A stretch of 64,000 bases of DNA from Streptomyces sp. NA02950 (GTDB lineage: Bacteria; Actinomycetota; Actinomycetes; Streptomycetales; Streptomycetaceae). Both the position numbers and the translations under genes were made by a program. Location of the stretch: contig NZ_CP054916.1 in NCBI RefSeq assembly GCF_013364155.1, positions 8,276,001 to 8,340,000 on the forward strand, read 5' to 3'. Shown piece after piece: positions 1-9,594 of this stretch; the stretch's first letter is position 1, and every line of letters starts with the position of its first letter. The notes beneath the pieces were generated by a model. The model saw only the letters and a list, made by a program, of their open reading frames with translations. It was not told the origin of the DNA and did not search any database.

Positions 1-902
1 GGGTGCTCAACCTCGCGCACAGCCTCCAGGACGTCCGCGACAGCAAGCGCCGGGTGTACGCCAACCAGCTCAACGGCATCGACGCCGAGTGGCTGGAGCC
101 CGACGAGGTGGCCAAGGTCTGCCCCATCGTCAACGTCTCCTCCGACGTCCGGTACCCGGTGCACGGCGCCACCTACCAGCCGCGCGCGGGCATCGCCAAA
201 CACGACTACGTGGCCTGGGGGTTCGCCCGCCGCGCCAATGACCTGGGCATCGACCTGATCCAGGACTGCGAAGTCACCGGCATCGACATCAGCGACGGCC
301 GGGTGACGGGTGTGCGCACCACCCGTGGCCGGATCGCCGCCGGGAAGGTGGCACTCGCCGCCGCCGGACACTCCTCCGTCGTGGCCGCCATGGCCGGGCT
401 GCGGCTGCCGTTGCAGAGCCATCCGCTCCAGGCCCTGGTCTCCGAACTCCTGGAGCCGGTGCACCCCACGGTGGTGATGTCCAACGCGGTGCACGTCTAC
501 GTCTCCCAGGCGCACAAGGGCGAACTCGTCATGGGCGCGGGCATCGACAGCTACAACGGCTACGGACAGCGCGGCGCCTTCCACATCATCGAACGCCAGA
601 TGGCCGCCGTCCTCGAGCTCTTCCCCGTGTTCGCCCGCGCCCACATGCTGCGCACCTGGGCCGGGATCGTCGATGTCACCCCGGACGCCTCACCCATCGT
701 CGGACTGACCCCGGTCCGGAACCTCTATCTCAACTGCGGCTGGGGCACCGGTGGTTTCAAGGCCACCCCGGGGGTCGGCTGGTGCTTCGCGCACACCGTC
801 GCCACCGGTGAACCCCACCCCTACAACGCGCCCTTCACCCTGTCCCGGTTCACCACCGGCGCACTGATCGACGAACACGGCGCCGCCGCCGTCGCCCACT
901 GA
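1..902 (+). CDS. soxB: Sarcosine oxidase beta subunit (5' end outside window)
   Basis: FAD-dependent subunit of heterotetrameric sarcosine oxidase, which oxidises sarcosine to glycine and passes the methyl group to tetrahydrofolate. About 299 residues are visible, against roughly 400 in the family, so the N-terminal FAD-binding glycine motif lies upstream of the window. The visible part has the D-amino-acid-oxidase-type fold: a [19 protein letters not shown] stretch, and near the C-terminus TPDASPIVG followed by [13 protein letters not shown], the usual SoxB ending. The GTG at position 3 is only the first possible start inside the window and is not the true start. It heads a same-strand run soxB-soxD-soxA-soxG-purU. 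Identification rests on sequence and on the gene order. Confidence 0.95.
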   Translation, partial: VLNLAHSLQDVRDSKRRVYANQLNGIDAEWLEPDEVAKVCPIVNVSSDVRYPVHGATYQPRAGIAKHDYVAWGFARRANDLGIDLIQDCEVTGIDISDGRVTGVRTTRGRIAAGKVALAAAGHSSVVAAMAGLRLPLQSHPLQALVSELLEPVHPTVVMSNAVHVYVSQAHKGELVMGAGIDSYNGYGQRGAFHIIERQMAAVLELFPVFARAHMLRTWAGIVDVTPDASPIVGLTPVRNLYLNCGWGTGGFKATPGVGWCFAHTVATGEPHPYNAPFTLSRFTTGALIDEHGAAAVAH

Positions 903-926
903 CGACCGCCGGAGCGAGGAGACCCC

Positions 927-1253
927 ATGCAGCTCATCGACTGCCCCTGGTGCGGTGAACGCGAGGAAGCCGAATTCCACTACGGCGGACAGGCGCATGT
1001 CGCCCACCCCGAGGACCCCCACGCCCTGGACGACGAACAGTGGGCCCAGTACGTGTTCTTCCGCGACAACCCCAAGGGGCCGTTCGCTGAGCGGTGGACA
1101 CACTCCGCCGGCTGCCGCCGCTGGTTCAACGCCCTGCGCGACACGGTCACCCATGAGTTCCTCGCGGTCTACCGCGTCGGTGACCCACCGCCGCCCCTCA
1201 TCCGCACCGCCCCCGGCGCACAGCCGCGGCAGGACCCGGAGGCCACCTCATGA
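927..1253 (+). CDS. soxD: Sarcosine oxidase delta subunit
   Basis: Small zinc-binding subunit (108 residues) of heterotetrameric sarcosine oxidase. The family's zinc ligands are visible: Cys6 and Cys9 in CPWCGE near the N-terminus and the pair His59/Cys63 in the THSAGCRRW segment. The ATG is preceded by a good GAGGAG ribosome-binding site. It starts 24 bp after soxB and its stop overlaps the soxA start (ATGA), so translation is probably coupled. Length and motifs match the family. Confidence 0.95.
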   Translation: MQLIDCPWCGEREEAEFHYGGQAHVAHPEDPHALDDEQWAQYVFFRDNPKGPFAERWTHSAGCRRWFNALRDTVTHEFLAVYRVGDPPPPLIRTAPGAQPRQDPEATS

Positions 1254-4111
1254 GCAACCCGTTCCGCACCGCGGGCCACGGCCACATCGACCGCGGCACC
1301 ACCCTCTCCTTCGTCTTCGACGGCACGACGTACACCGGGCACCCGGGGGACACCCTCGCCTCGGCCCTGCTCGCCAACGGAGTGCACCGGGTCGCCACCG
1401 GTATCAAGTTCGGCAGGCCGCGCGGCATCATGGCCGCCGGTGTCGAGGAGCCCAACGCCCTGGTGCAGATCGAGGCACCGTTCCCCGAGCCCATGCTCAC
1501 CGCGACCACCGTGGAGCTCTACGACGGACTGGTCGCGCGGGGGCTGGGCGGCCAGGGCCGGCTGAGCCAGCAGCCGGACCCGGCCCGCTACGACACCATG
1601 CACGCACACTGCGACGTCCTGGTCGTGGGCGCCGGACCGGCCGGTCTCTCGGCGGCGCTCACCGCCGCCCGCTCCGGTGCCCGGGTGGTCCTGGTGGACG
1701 AACTACCCTGGCCCGGCGGATCGTTGCTGAGCGGTCAGGAGACACTGGACGGCGCCCCGGCGACCGCATGGGCCACGGCCGTCACGGACGAGCTGGCCGC
1801 CTGCCCCGATGTGACGACGCTGAGCCGCACCACCGCCTTCGGCCACTACGACGACGGTCTGGTGCTCGCCCTGGAGAAGCGCACCGACCACCTCGGCGCC
1901 GCCGCGCCCGCCCATGTCTCCCGGCAGCGGGTCTGGCGGATCCGGGCCCGTCAGGTCGTCTACGCCACCGGGGCCTACGAGCGCACGGTGGCCTTCGACA
2001 ACAACGACCGCCCCGGCATCATGCTCGCCGGTTCGGCCCGTACCTATCTGGGCCGGTTCGGGGTGGCGGCCGGGCGGCGGGCCGTGGTGTTCACCACCAA
2101 CGACTCCGCCTACCACGCCGCGTTCGACCTGGCCGACGCCGGTGTGCGCATCGCGGCGGTGATCGAGGCACGCGAGAGCGTGCCCGCGCATCTGCTGGCC
2201 GCCTGCGTCGAACGTGGTATCGAGGCGCGCGCCGGACACGTGGTGACGGGCACCAGTGGCATCGACCGGATCTCCCGCGCCCATGTCGCCCGCTTCGACG
2301 ATGGCCGACTCGGCGAACGCCAGGGCATCGACTGCGATCTGCTGCTGGTCTCCGGCGGCTGGAACCCGGCGGTGGCCCTGTTCAGCCAGGCCGGTGGCGC
2401 GTTGGCCTACGCCCCGGAGGCGGGAGCGTTCGTCCCCGCGGGCGAGCTGCCCACCGTGCGGACGGCCGGGGCCGCCCGGGGCACGGCCACCCTCGCGGAG
2501 TGTCTGGCCGATGGAGTGGACGCCGCCGCCGGGGCACTGTCGGCGCTGGACCGCACCGTGGCACCGGCCACGCTCCCGGCGGCGGCCCCAGCACCGCCCG
2601 CCGCACCGGGCCGGGTGCTGTGGCGGGTGCCCAGTCCGCAGGACGGGCCCGACGGTGCCCACCAGTTCGTCGACCTCCAGCGCGACGCCCTGGTGACGGA
2701 CGTGCTGCGGGCGGTCGGCGCGGGGCTGCGGTCGGTGGAGCACGTCAAGCGCTACACCACCATCGGCACCGCCCATGACCAGGGCCGCACCTCGGGCGTG
2801 ATGACCTCCGGCATCGTCGCCGAGGCGCTGGGCGTGGACATCGCCGGACTGGGCACCACCCGCTTCCGGCCGCCCGCCGTGCCGGTGGCCTTCGCCGCCT
2901 TCGCCGGGCGCGACCGGGGCGAGCTGTTCGACCCGGTCCGCGTCACCGCGCTGCACCCCTGGCATGTCGAGCACGGCGCGCTGTTCGAGGACGTCGGACA
3001 GTGGAAGCGCCCCTGGTACTTCCCCCGCGAGGGGGAGTCGATGGACGAGGCGGTGTTGCGCGAATGCCGGGCGGCGCGCGAGGGCGTGGCCATCATGGAC
3101 GGTTCGACCCTCGGCAAGATCAATGTCCAGGGCCCGGACGCCGGTGAGCTGCTGGACCGGCTCTACACCAACCTGATGAGCACCCTGAAGCCCGGCCGGA
3201 TCCGCTACGGCGTGATGTGCGGGGTCGACGGTATGGCCATGGACGACGGCACCGTGATCCGGGTGGCGGAGGAGGAGTTCCTCCTGACCACCACCACCGG
3301 AAACGCCGCCAGGGTGCTGGAGTGGATGGAGGAGTGGCTCCAGACGGAGTGGCCGGAGCTGCGGGTGCACCTCACCTCCGTCACCGAGCACTGGGTGACC
3401 ATCCCCCTGGTGGGGCCGCGCTCCCGGGACGTGCTGGCCCTGGTCGCCCCCGAACTCGATGTCAGCAACGACGCCTTCCCCTTCATGTCCTGGCGCGACA
3501 CCACCGTGGCCGGGGTCGCGGCCCGGGTCTGCCGGATCAGCTTCTCCGGTGAACTCGCCTACGAGATCAACGTACCGGCGTGGGACGGCATCGCGGTGTG
3601 GCGGGCCCTGTACGCGGCGGGCGCCCCCCTCGGCCTCACCCCCTACGGCACCGAGACCATGCACGTGCTGCGCGCCGAGAAGGCGTACCCCATCATCGGA
3701 CAGGACACCGACGGCACCGTCACCCCGCAGGACCTGGGCATGTCCTGGGTGGTGTCCAAGAAGAAGGCCGACTTCGTGGGCAAGCGGTCCTTCGCCCGCC
3801 CCGAGAACCAGCGCACCGACCGCAAGGAGCTGGTGGCACTGCTGCCCGCCGACGAGCGGAGGGTGCTGCCGGAGGGCGCCCAGATCATCGCCACCAGCAC
3901 CGTCCCCGCGCCACCGGTGCCCATGCTCGGACACGTCACCTCCAGCTACCGCAGCGACGCCCTGGGACGGACGTTCGCGCTGGCGCTGGTGCGGTCGGGG
4001 ACCCGGCGGATCGGCGAAACCCTGTATGTGCCGCTGGACGGCGAGACCGTCCCGGTGACCGTGTCCGAGCCCGTGCTCTTCGACAAGGAGGGAGCTCGTC
4101 GTGACGGTTGA
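1250..4111 (+). CDS. soxA: Sarcosine oxidase alpha subunit
   Basis: Large subunit (953 residues) of sarcosine oxidase. Domains in order: an N-terminal ferredoxin-like domain (about 15-95) without iron-sulfur cysteines, as usual for SoxA; an FAD/NAD-binding Rossmann domain with VVGAGPAG at about 125-132; a central pyridine-nucleotide oxidoreductase region; and a C-terminal GcvT-like tetrahydrofolate-binding domain (about 570-950). The C-terminal half takes the methyl-derived carbon as 5,10-methylene-THF. The gene overlaps soxD by 4 nt and soxG by 11 nt. Full length, no anomalies. Confidence 0.96.
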   Translation: MSNPFRTAGHGHIDRGTTLSFVFDGTTYTGHPGDTLASALLANGVHRVATGIKFGRPRGIMAAGVEEPNALVQIEAPFPEPMLTATTVELYDGLVARGLGGQGRLSQQPDPARYDTMHAHCDVLVVGAGPAGLSAALTAARSGARVVLVDELPWPGGSLLSGQETLDGAPATAWATAVTDELAACPDVTTLSRTTAFGHYDDGLVLALEKRTDHLGAAAPAHVSRQRVWRIRARQVVYATGAYERTVAFDNNDRPGIMLAGSARTYLGRFGVAAGRRAVVFTTNDSAYHAAFDLADAGVRIAAVIEARESVPAHLLAACVERGIEARAGHVVTGTSGIDRISRAHVARFDDGRLGERQGIDCDLLLVSGGWNPAVALFSQAGGALAYAPEAGAFVPAGELPTVRTAGAARGTATLAECLADGVDAAAGALSALDRTVAPATLPAAAPAPPAAPGRVLWRVPSPQDGPDGAHQFVDLQRDALVTDVLRAVGAGLRSVEHVKRYTTIGTAHDQGRTSGVMTSGIVAEALGVDIAGLGTTRFRPPAVPVAFAAFAGRDRGELFDPVRVTALHPWHVEHGALFEDVGQWKRPWYFPREGESMDEAVLRECRAAREGVAIMDGSTLGKINVQGPDAGELLDRLYTNLMSTLKPGRIRYGVMCGVDGMAMDDGTVIRVAEEEFLLTTTTGNAARVLEWMEEWLQTEWPELRVHLTSVTEHWVTIPLVGPRSRDVLALVAPELDVSNDAFPFMSWRDTTVAGVAARVCRISFSGELAYEINVPAWDGIAVWRALYAAGAPLGLTPYGTETMHVLRAEKAYPIIGQDTDGTVTPQDLGMSWVVSKKKADFVGKRSFARPENQRTDRKELVALLPADERRVLPEGAQIIATSTVPAPPVPMLGHVTSSYRSDALGRTFALALVRSGTRRIGETLYVPLDGETVPVTVSEPVLFDKEGARRDG

Positions 4112-4691
4112 GACCCCCGTACGCATCAGCCCGCTGGACGGGTGGCAGCACACCTTCGAGCGGCTGCCCGACGGTCTGGACATCAGGGAGCTCCCCTTCC
4201 TGACACAGCTCTCCCTCCGGGTGCAGCCCGGCAGCCCGGCGGCCCGGGCCGTCGAGGACACGTTGGGGATCACCCTCCCGGGCCCCTCGCGCGCGGATAT
4301 GTCCGGTGAGGTGAAGGCCCTGTGGCTGGGGCCGGACGAATGGCTTCTGGTGGCGCCCCCGGACCGCGGCCAGGACCTGGTGACGCGGCTGCGCACGGCG
4401 ATCGGCGACGCGTTCGCCACCGTCACCGATGTCTCCGCCCAGCGCACCACCCTCGCCCTCTCCGGACACCTCACCCGTGAGGTGCTGGCCCGCGGCTGCG
4501 CCATCGACCTGGACCCGCGGGTGACCCCGGTCGGCTCCTGTCTCACCACCTTGCTGGCCCAGGCCGGGGTGACGCTCGTGGTCAGGGGAGTGGCGGCGTC
4601 CAGCGTCTGGCTGCTGGTCCGTTCGTCCTTCGCCTCCTACGTGGCGAGCTGGCTCGTCGACGCCTGCACGGAATACCGGGGTGGCTCATGA
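4101..4691 (+). CDS. soxG: Sarcosine oxidase gamma subunit
   Basis: Fourth subunit (196 residues) of heterotetrameric sarcosine oxidase, a small GcvT-like fold protein. The start is GTG at 4101, with GGAG about 7 nt upstream, inside the end of soxA. The segment LWLGPDEWLLVAP is the typical SoxG signature. It overlaps purU by 4 nt (ATGA), placing formyl-THF hydrolysis in the same transcript. Assignment is firm from position and motif. Confidence 0.92.
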   Translation: MTVETPVRISPLDGWQHTFERLPDGLDIRELPFLTQLSLRVQPGSPAARAVEDTLGITLPGPSRADMSGEVKALWLGPDEWLLVAPPDRGQDLVTRLRTAIGDAFATVTDVSAQRTTLALSGHLTREVLARGCAIDLDPRVTPVGSCLTTLLAQAGVTLVVRGVAASSVWLLVRSSFASYVASWLVDACTEYRGGS

Positions 4692-5542
4692 GTGGCCGCT
4701 ATCTGCTCACCCTCACCTGCCCCGAACGCCCCGGCGTCGTCCATGCCGTGACCTCGTTCCTGGTGCGGCACGGCTGCGACATCACCGAGCACCAGCAGTA
4801 CGACGACACCGAGCACGGAAGTGTCTTTCTGCGCACCGCGTTCACCGCCCACGATGCGGACCTCACCCTCGACCGGCTGCACACCGCCTTCGCGAGCGTC
4901 GCGGCGTCCTTCGGCATGGAGTGGCAGCTGCGGGACGCCGGGGCCAGGCCACGGGTGCTGGTGATGGTGTCCAGGTTCGACCACTGTCTGGCGGATCTGC
5001 TGTACCGCTGGCGCAGCGGTGCCCTGGACGCGGAACTGGTGCTGGTGGTGTCCAACCACCCGGACCTCGCGGTCACGGCGGAGGCCGCCGGTGTGCCGTA
5101 CGCACACGTACCGGTCACCCCCGCCACCAAGCCACGGGCCGAGGCACGGCTGCTGGAGCTGATCGAGGAACACCGCGTCGACCTGGTGGTCCTCGCCCGC
5201 TATATGCAGGTGCTCTCGGACGACCTGTGCAAGCGGCTGGAGGGCCGCGCCATCAACATCCACCACTCCTTCCTGCCGAGCTTCGCCGGGGCCAAGCCCT
5301 ACCACCAGGCGTACCGGCGCGGGGTGAAGTTCGTGGGCGCGACGGCCCACTACGTCACGGCGGACCTCGACGAGGGGCCGATCATCGAGCAGGAGGTGAT
5401 CCGGGTGGACCACCGTTCCACCCCGGAGGACCTGGTCACGGTCGGCCGCGACGCCGAACGGCTGGCCCTGGCCCGCGCCGTCAACTGGCACTGCCAGGGG
5501 CGTGTTCTGCTGCACGGCAACCGCACGGTGATATTCAACTGA
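4688..5542 (+). CDS. purU: Formyltetrahydrofolate deformylase
   Basis: Hydrolyses 10-formyl-THF to formate and THF, regenerating the folate used by sarcosine oxidase. 284 residues: an N-terminal ACT domain (about 5-80) with TCPERPGVVHAV, then a formyltransferase-fold domain from about 88. The catalytic triad is visible: Asn190 and His192 in AINIHHSFLPSF, and Asp228 in DLDEGPI. It is the last gene of the sox transcript; purU next to soxBDAG is a common arrangement in actinobacteria and proteobacteria. No decay signs. Confidence 0.95.
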   Translation: MSGRYLLTLTCPERPGVVHAVTSFLVRHGCDITEHQQYDDTEHGSVFLRTAFTAHDADLTLDRLHTAFASVAASFGMEWQLRDAGARPRVLVMVSRFDHCLADLLYRWRSGALDAELVLVVSNHPDLAVTAEAAGVPYAHVPVTPATKPRAEARLLELIEEHRVDLVVLARYMQVLSDDLCKRLEGRAINIHHSFLPSFAGAKPYHQAYRRGVKFVGATAHYVTADLDEGPIIEQEVIRVDHRSTPEDLVTVGRDAERLALARAVNWHCQGRVLLHGNRTVIFN

Positions 5543-5555
5543 CCTCCCGCCTCGC

Positions 5556-5626
5556 GTCAAGGGTCCGCCACTGCATTCCTACTGCGCGGTGCGCGCAAGA
5601 AAGGCGATGCGTGCACCACCCTTGAC
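5556..5626. promoter_or_regulatory. Concentric inverted repeats downstream of purU
   Basis: Outer arms GTCAAGGGT (5556-5564) and ACCCTTGAC (5618-5626) are perfect 9-bp inverted repeats. An inner repeat TGCGCG-gtg-CGCGCA (5583-5597) has nearly the same centre (about 5590). The right outer arm overlaps a TTGACA at 5622-5627 that would suit a -35 box, though no good -10 follows at normal spacing. This could be the terminator or processing hairpin of the sox-purU transcript, or part of the operator region for the next operon. Confidence 0.45.
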
Positions 5627-5660
5627 AGCCTCGTCCGGCGGCCGCCACGGTTTGATGACC

Positions 5661-5688
5661 GGTCCGCGCAGAAAAAATTGCGCGGACC
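5661..5688. promoter_or_regulatory. Perfect 10-bp palindrome with A-rich centre upstream of kinase gene
   Basis: GGTCCGCGCA (5661-5670), spacer GAAAAAAT, then TGCGCGGACC (5679-5688): a perfect inverted repeat about 60 bp before the GTG start of the acid-sugar kinase gene. The right arm shares TGCGCGG with the smaller repeat at 5583-5597. No T-tract follows, and the AT-rich centre is unusual in this GC-rich DNA, which favours a protein-binding operator over a terminator. The obvious candidate ligand is the DeoR repressor at the end of the operon (inference). Confidence 0.5.
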
Positions 5689-5748
5689 AATCAACCGAGA
5701 GTCGGCCCCGTGCCGACGCCGACGGCACACCGGCGAGAGGGGAAACCC

Positions 5749-7092
5749 GTGGCACAGGTGCTCGTGGTCGCCGACGACCTCACCGGCTCCAACGCCACCG
5801 GCGCGCTCTTCGCCCGCCGCGGACTGCGCGCGGTCACCGTCGGCGACCCCGCCCAGGTGCCCCGCTACGCCGACCGGGTCGACGTCCTGGTCGTCAACAC
5901 CGCCTCCCGGCATCTGCCCGGAGAGGACGGCTACGCGGCCGTCCGCGCGGTCGCCGACGCCGCCGACGCGGTCTCCCTCGTCGTCAAACGCGTTGACACC
6001 ACCCTCCGCGGCAACCCGGGGCGTGAACTCGACGCCGTCATCGACTCCTTGACCACCCGCCACCCCGGCGGCCCGGTCAAGGTCCTCGCGGTGCCCGCGT
6101 TCCCCGACGCCGGCCGCACCACCGTCGGGGGCCTGCATCTGGTGGACGGCGTACCGCTGAACCGCACCGCGGTCGCCCGCGACCCCTTCGACCCGGTACG
6201 CCACTCCCGGGTGGCCGCCGTCCTGGGCGAACAGAGCGCGCTGACGGTCCGTGAGATCCCGCTCGACGTCGTCGAGGACGGCCCCGAGGCCGTCGCCACG
6301 GCGCTGCGCGCCCCGGCCGAGGTGCTGGTGTGCGACGCCACCGGGAACGAACACCTGCGCACCGTCGCCGTGGCCGCCGCCCGGGTGGCCGCCGAGGACG
6401 GAGTGCGCTGGGTGTCCCTGGACTCCGGCCCGTTCGGCGCCGCCCTCGCCACCGAACTCGGCATCCGCCCCACGGGCAGCACCCCGCCACGCGTCCTCGC
6501 CGTCGTCGGCAGCGCCACCGACCACACCCGGGAGCAGCTGGCCAGGACCGAGACCACCCTCGGCGCGCGCTACGTCCCGCTGGACCCGGCCGACCCGGCC
6601 CCGTCCCCGGAGCGGATCGTCCGTGAGCTGTGCGCGGCGTCCGACACCGGGGCCCTTGTACTCGGGGTGCGGGTCGCGCCCGGGGCCGTCCACGACCCCG
6701 CCGCCGCCACCCGCATCCTGCGCTGTCTGTCGCAAGTGGCCGCGCTGGCGGTGCCCCGGCTGCGCCCCGGCGGGCTGTATGTCTCGGGCGGCGACGTCGC
6801 CGCCGCCGTCACCTCCGCGCTGGGGGCGGACGGCTTCGCCATCGCATCCGAGGTGCTTCCGCTGGCGGTGGCCGGCCATCTGGTGGGCGGCCCCCACGAC
6901 GGACTGTACTTCGCCACCAAAGGCGGTCTGATCGGCGGGCCCGACGCCACCGTGGCCTGTCTGGAACATCTGCGGGCCCTGTGCACCCGCCGCACCGCCG
7001 CCTGGCCGTCCGGCGACGGCCGAAGATCCGGCACCCCCCGTTTCGACCCTGTCCCGCACCCTGCGCACCAGCGGAAAGAGGCATCATCATGA
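5749..7092 (+). CDS. Four-carbon acid sugar kinase (DUF1537 family)
   Basis: ATP-dependent kinase of the DUF1537 family, which phosphorylates four-carbon acid sugars such as threonate or erythronate. 447 residues. Family motifs: VVADDLTGSNATGALFA at the N-terminus, KRVDTTLRGNPG near residue 85, PAFPDAGRTTVGG near 115, and a C-terminal nucleotide-binding segment with SGGDVAAAV and TKGGLIGG. I chose GTG at 5749 because an AGAGGGGA ribosome-binding site sits just upstream and the conserved VLVVADD begins immediately; an ATG 39 nt earlier is in frame but has no such site. The stop overlaps the PdxA2 start by 4 nt. The exact sugar acid cannot be read from sequence. Confidence 0.9.
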   Translation: MAQVLVVADDLTGSNATGALFARRGLRAVTVGDPAQVPRYADRVDVLVVNTASRHLPGEDGYAAVRAVADAADAVSLVVKRVDTTLRGNPGRELDAVIDSLTTRHPGGPVKVLAVPAFPDAGRTTVGGLHLVDGVPLNRTAVARDPFDPVRHSRVAAVLGEQSALTVREIPLDVVEDGPEAVATALRAPAEVLVCDATGNEHLRTVAVAAARVAAEDGVRWVSLDSGPFGAALATELGIRPTGSTPPRVLAVVGSATDHTREQLARTETTLGARYVPLDPADPAPSPERIVRELCAASDTGALVLGVRVAPGAVHDPAAATRILRCLSQVAALAVPRLRPGGLYVSGGDVAAAVTSALGADGFAIASEVLPLAVAGHLVGGPHDGLYFATKGGLIGGPDATVACLEHLRALCTRRTAAWPSGDGRRSGTPRFDPVPHPAHQRKEASS

Positions 7093-8126
7093 CCAGCCGT
7101 CGGCTCCCCGTCCTCGCCGTCACCCTCGGCGACCCCGCCGGTATCGGCCCGGAGATCACCGCACGGACCCTCGCCGACCCCGGCACCGGCGCCCTCGCCC
7201 ACGGCCTCGCGGTCGGCGACGCCGCCGTACTGCGCCGCGCCGTGTCGGTGTGCGGCCTGGACGTGTCGGTGAACGCCGTCGGATCGGTCGGCGAAGCCCG
7301 CTTCGAACCGGGCACCATCGACGTCCTCGACCTCGGCATCGCCGGCGACGACCTGGAGTGGGGCAGGGTCAGCGGGGTCGCCGGGCGCTCCGCCGTCGCC
7401 GCCATCGAGACCGCCACCCGGGCCGCGATGGCCGACGAGGTCGACGGCATCGTCACCGCCCCCATCAACAAGGAGGCGATCTGGGCGGCCGGTTCACAGC
7501 ATCTCGGCCACACCGAGATGCTGGGCGAACTCACCGGCGCCGCACACTTCGACACCATGTTCGTGGTCCGTGGACTGAAGATCTTCTTCACCACCCGCCA
7601 CGTGTCCCTGCGCAAGGCACTGGACCAGATCACCGAGGAGCGGGTGGCCGACAGCATCCGGCACGCGCTCACCGCGCTGCGCGTCTTCGGCCATGAGCGG
7701 CCCCGCCTCGCCGTCGCCGCCATCAACCCGCACGGTGGCGAGAACGGCCACTTCGGCGACGAGGAGATCACCGCGCTCGCCCCCGCCGTGGAGAAGGCCG
7801 TGGCCGAAGGACATGACGTGGCCGGTCCAGTACCGGCCGACTCCGTCTTCCACCAGGGGCTCCAGGGCCGCTTCGACGGTGTGCTCTCCCACTTCCACGA
7901 CCAGGGCCACATCCCCGCCAAGACCGTGGACTTCGAGGGCACCGTCTCGGTGACCGTCGGCCTTCCGGTCCTGCGCACCTCGGTGGACCACGGCACCGCC
8001 TTCGACATCGCCGGAACCGGCACGGCGTCCCCCGCCACGATGGCAGCCGCGTTCCGCGCCGCCGCCGGGTTCAGCGGCTCCCGGAACCGTATCCGCGCCG
8101 CCTACGGCACCGGGTCCCGCGGCTGA
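7089..8126 (+). CDS. 4-hydroxythreonine-4-phosphate dehydrogenase-like protein (PdxA2 type)
   Basis: NAD-dependent decarboxylating dehydrogenase of the PdxA family, 345 residues. Metal-site motifs are visible: INPHGGENGHFGDEE and SHFHDQGHIPAK; the N-terminus VTLGDPAGIGPEI is typical. Pairing with a DUF1537 kinase marks it as the catabolic PdxA2 form, which oxidises the 4-phosphate of threonate or erythronate and releases CO2 to give dihydroxyacetone phosphate, rather than the vitamin B6 enzyme. It overlaps the kinase gene by 4 nt. A longer open frame upstream is the shadow of the kinase gene. Confidence 0.9.
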   Translation: MTSRRLPVLAVTLGDPAGIGPEITARTLADPGTGALAHGLAVGDAAVLRRAVSVCGLDVSVNAVGSVGEARFEPGTIDVLDLGIAGDDLEWGRVSGVAGRSAVAAIETATRAAMADEVDGIVTAPINKEAIWAAGSQHLGHTEMLGELTGAAHFDTMFVVRGLKIFFTTRHVSLRKALDQITEERVADSIRHALTALRVFGHERPRLAVAAINPHGGENGHFGDEEITALAPAVEKAVAEGHDVAGPVPADSVFHQGLQGRFDGVLSHFHDQGHIPAKTVDFEGTVSVTVGLPVLRTSVDHGTAFDIAGTGTASPATMAAAFRAAAGFSGSRNRIRAAYGTGSRG

Positions 8127-8229
8127 GCCGCCCGGCACGCCGCCACCGCCCCACCCATCTCACCTCCCCCGCGGCGCCGCCTTCCCCGCGTACCACCACC
8201 GTCCCCGCGTACCGCCCGCAGGAGCCACC

Positions 8230-9594
8230 ATGCCCCAGACCCCGGCAGCGCCACCGCCGGACACCGGCGCGATCCCCGCCCAGCGCTGGACCTATGTCAT
8301 CCCCGTCGCCGCATTCATGTACATGCTGGCCTATCTGGACCGCAACAACATCTCCGTGGTCCTGCCCTACCTGGACGGCGAGCTGGAACTCTCCGGTGCC
8401 GACCAGGGCCTGGTCAGCGGGATCTTCTTCATCGGCTACGTCTTCCTCCAGATCCCGGCCGCGATCCTCGCCCAGCGCTGGAGCGCCCGCAAGACGGTCC
8501 TGATCCTCATGGTCGCCTGGGGCCTTGCGGCGATGGCCTGCGGACTGGTGCGGACCAAGGAGCAGTTCTACGCGGCACGGCTGCTCCTCGGCTTCTTCGA
8601 GGGCGGGGTGTGGCCCGCCGTGCTCATCCTGCTCGCCTCGTGGTTCCCGTTGCGCGAACGCGCCCGCGCCAACGCGCTGTGGATGGCCTGCCTGCCGGTC
8701 TCCTCCATCATCATGGCTCCGCTGTCGGGCTGGATGCTGGACCACATGTCCTGGCGCTGGGTGCTGGTGGCGCAGGGCATACCGCCGCTGGTGTGGGGGC
8801 TGGTCTGGTGGTTCGCCGTCGCCGACCGCCCGGAACGGGCACGCTGGATCTCCGCAGCCGAAGCGAACCATCTGCGGCGTGAGCTGGCCGCCGACGAGGC
8901 CGCCAAACCCGCCGCGGGCAACAGCTCCTACCTCGCCGCGATCCGGCAGAAGTCCGTACTGCTGCTCATCGCCGTCTACTTCTTCTGGATCACCGGCTTC
9001 TACGGCTTCAGCCTGTGGCTGCCCTCGGTGGTCAAAACCCTCTCCCACGACGGCTCCTCGACCGAGGTCGGCGCGCTCACCGCCATCCCCTTCACCGTGG
9101 CCCTGGCGGCGATGGTGGCCTGCGCGGCCTGGTCCGACCGCACCGGACGGCGACGGGAGGCGGTGGCGATCCCCCTCGTCGTCGGTATCGCTGCCCTGCT
9201 GCTCGGCCAGGTCGTCCACGGTGCCGTGGTGCAGATGGCGCTGCTGTGTGTGGTCGCCGCTGCGGTGTACGCTCCGTACGGCCCGTTCTGGGCGATTCCG
9301 GGAGAGCTGCTGCGTATCGAGGTGGTTGCGGTCGCCATGGGTCTGATCAACGCGCTGGGGAACCTCGGTGGTTTTGTCGGCCCGTATCTCGTCGGCTGGC
9401 TCACCGACACCACGGGGACGAGCCTGACCGGGTTCGCGGTGCTCGCCGGATTCCTCGCCGTGGCGGTGGCGCTCGTGTTGCTGGGACTGCGGCACCGCGT
9501 CCCCGGCCCGGCCACAGCAGCCGCCCCGGCGGTATCGGCCACGGCGGCCGGTCCGGCCGGTCCGGCCGGTTCGGCGACCGAGGGGGTGCGGTGA
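8230..9594 (+). CDS. MFS transporter, anion:cation symporter type
   Basis: 454-residue membrane transporter with about 12 hydrophobic segments. The first helix ends in AYLDRNNISVVLPYL, the usual signature of the anion:cation symporter family, whose members carry sugar acids and other organic anions. The start follows a GCAGGAG site about 100 bp after the dehydrogenase gene; the gap contains only a C-rich stretch with two imperfect CCCCGCGTACC copies. Its stop overlaps the DeoR start. By context it is the likely importer of the acid sugar used by this operon. Confidence 0.88.
   Translation: MPQTPAAPPPDTGAIPAQRWTYVIPVAAFMYMLAYLDRNNISVVLPYLDGELELSGADQGLVSGIFFIGYVFLQIPAAILAQRWSARKTVLILMVAWGLAAMACGLVRTKEQFYAARLLLGFFEGGVWPAVLILLASWFPLRERARANALWMACLPVSSIIMAPLSGWMLDHMSWRWVLVAQGIPPLVWGLVWWFAVADRPERARWISAAEANHLRRELAADEAAKPAAGNSSYLAAIRQKSVLLLIAVYFFWITGFYGFSLWLPSVVKTLSHDGSSTEVGALTAIPFTVALAAMVACAAWSDRTGRRREAVAIPLVVGIAALLLGQVVHGAVVQMALLCVVAAAVYAPYGPFWAIPGELLRIEVVAVAMGLINALGNLGGFVGPYLVGWLTDTTGTSLTGFAVLAGFLAVAVALVLLGLRHRVPGPATAAAPAVSATAAGPAGPAGSATEGVR

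Noticed and set aside
1703..4549. 948-codon open frame on the minus strand opposite soxA
   Set aside because: Antisense shadow of soxA produced by GC-rich codon bias; His/Gly/Val-rich composition and no domain.
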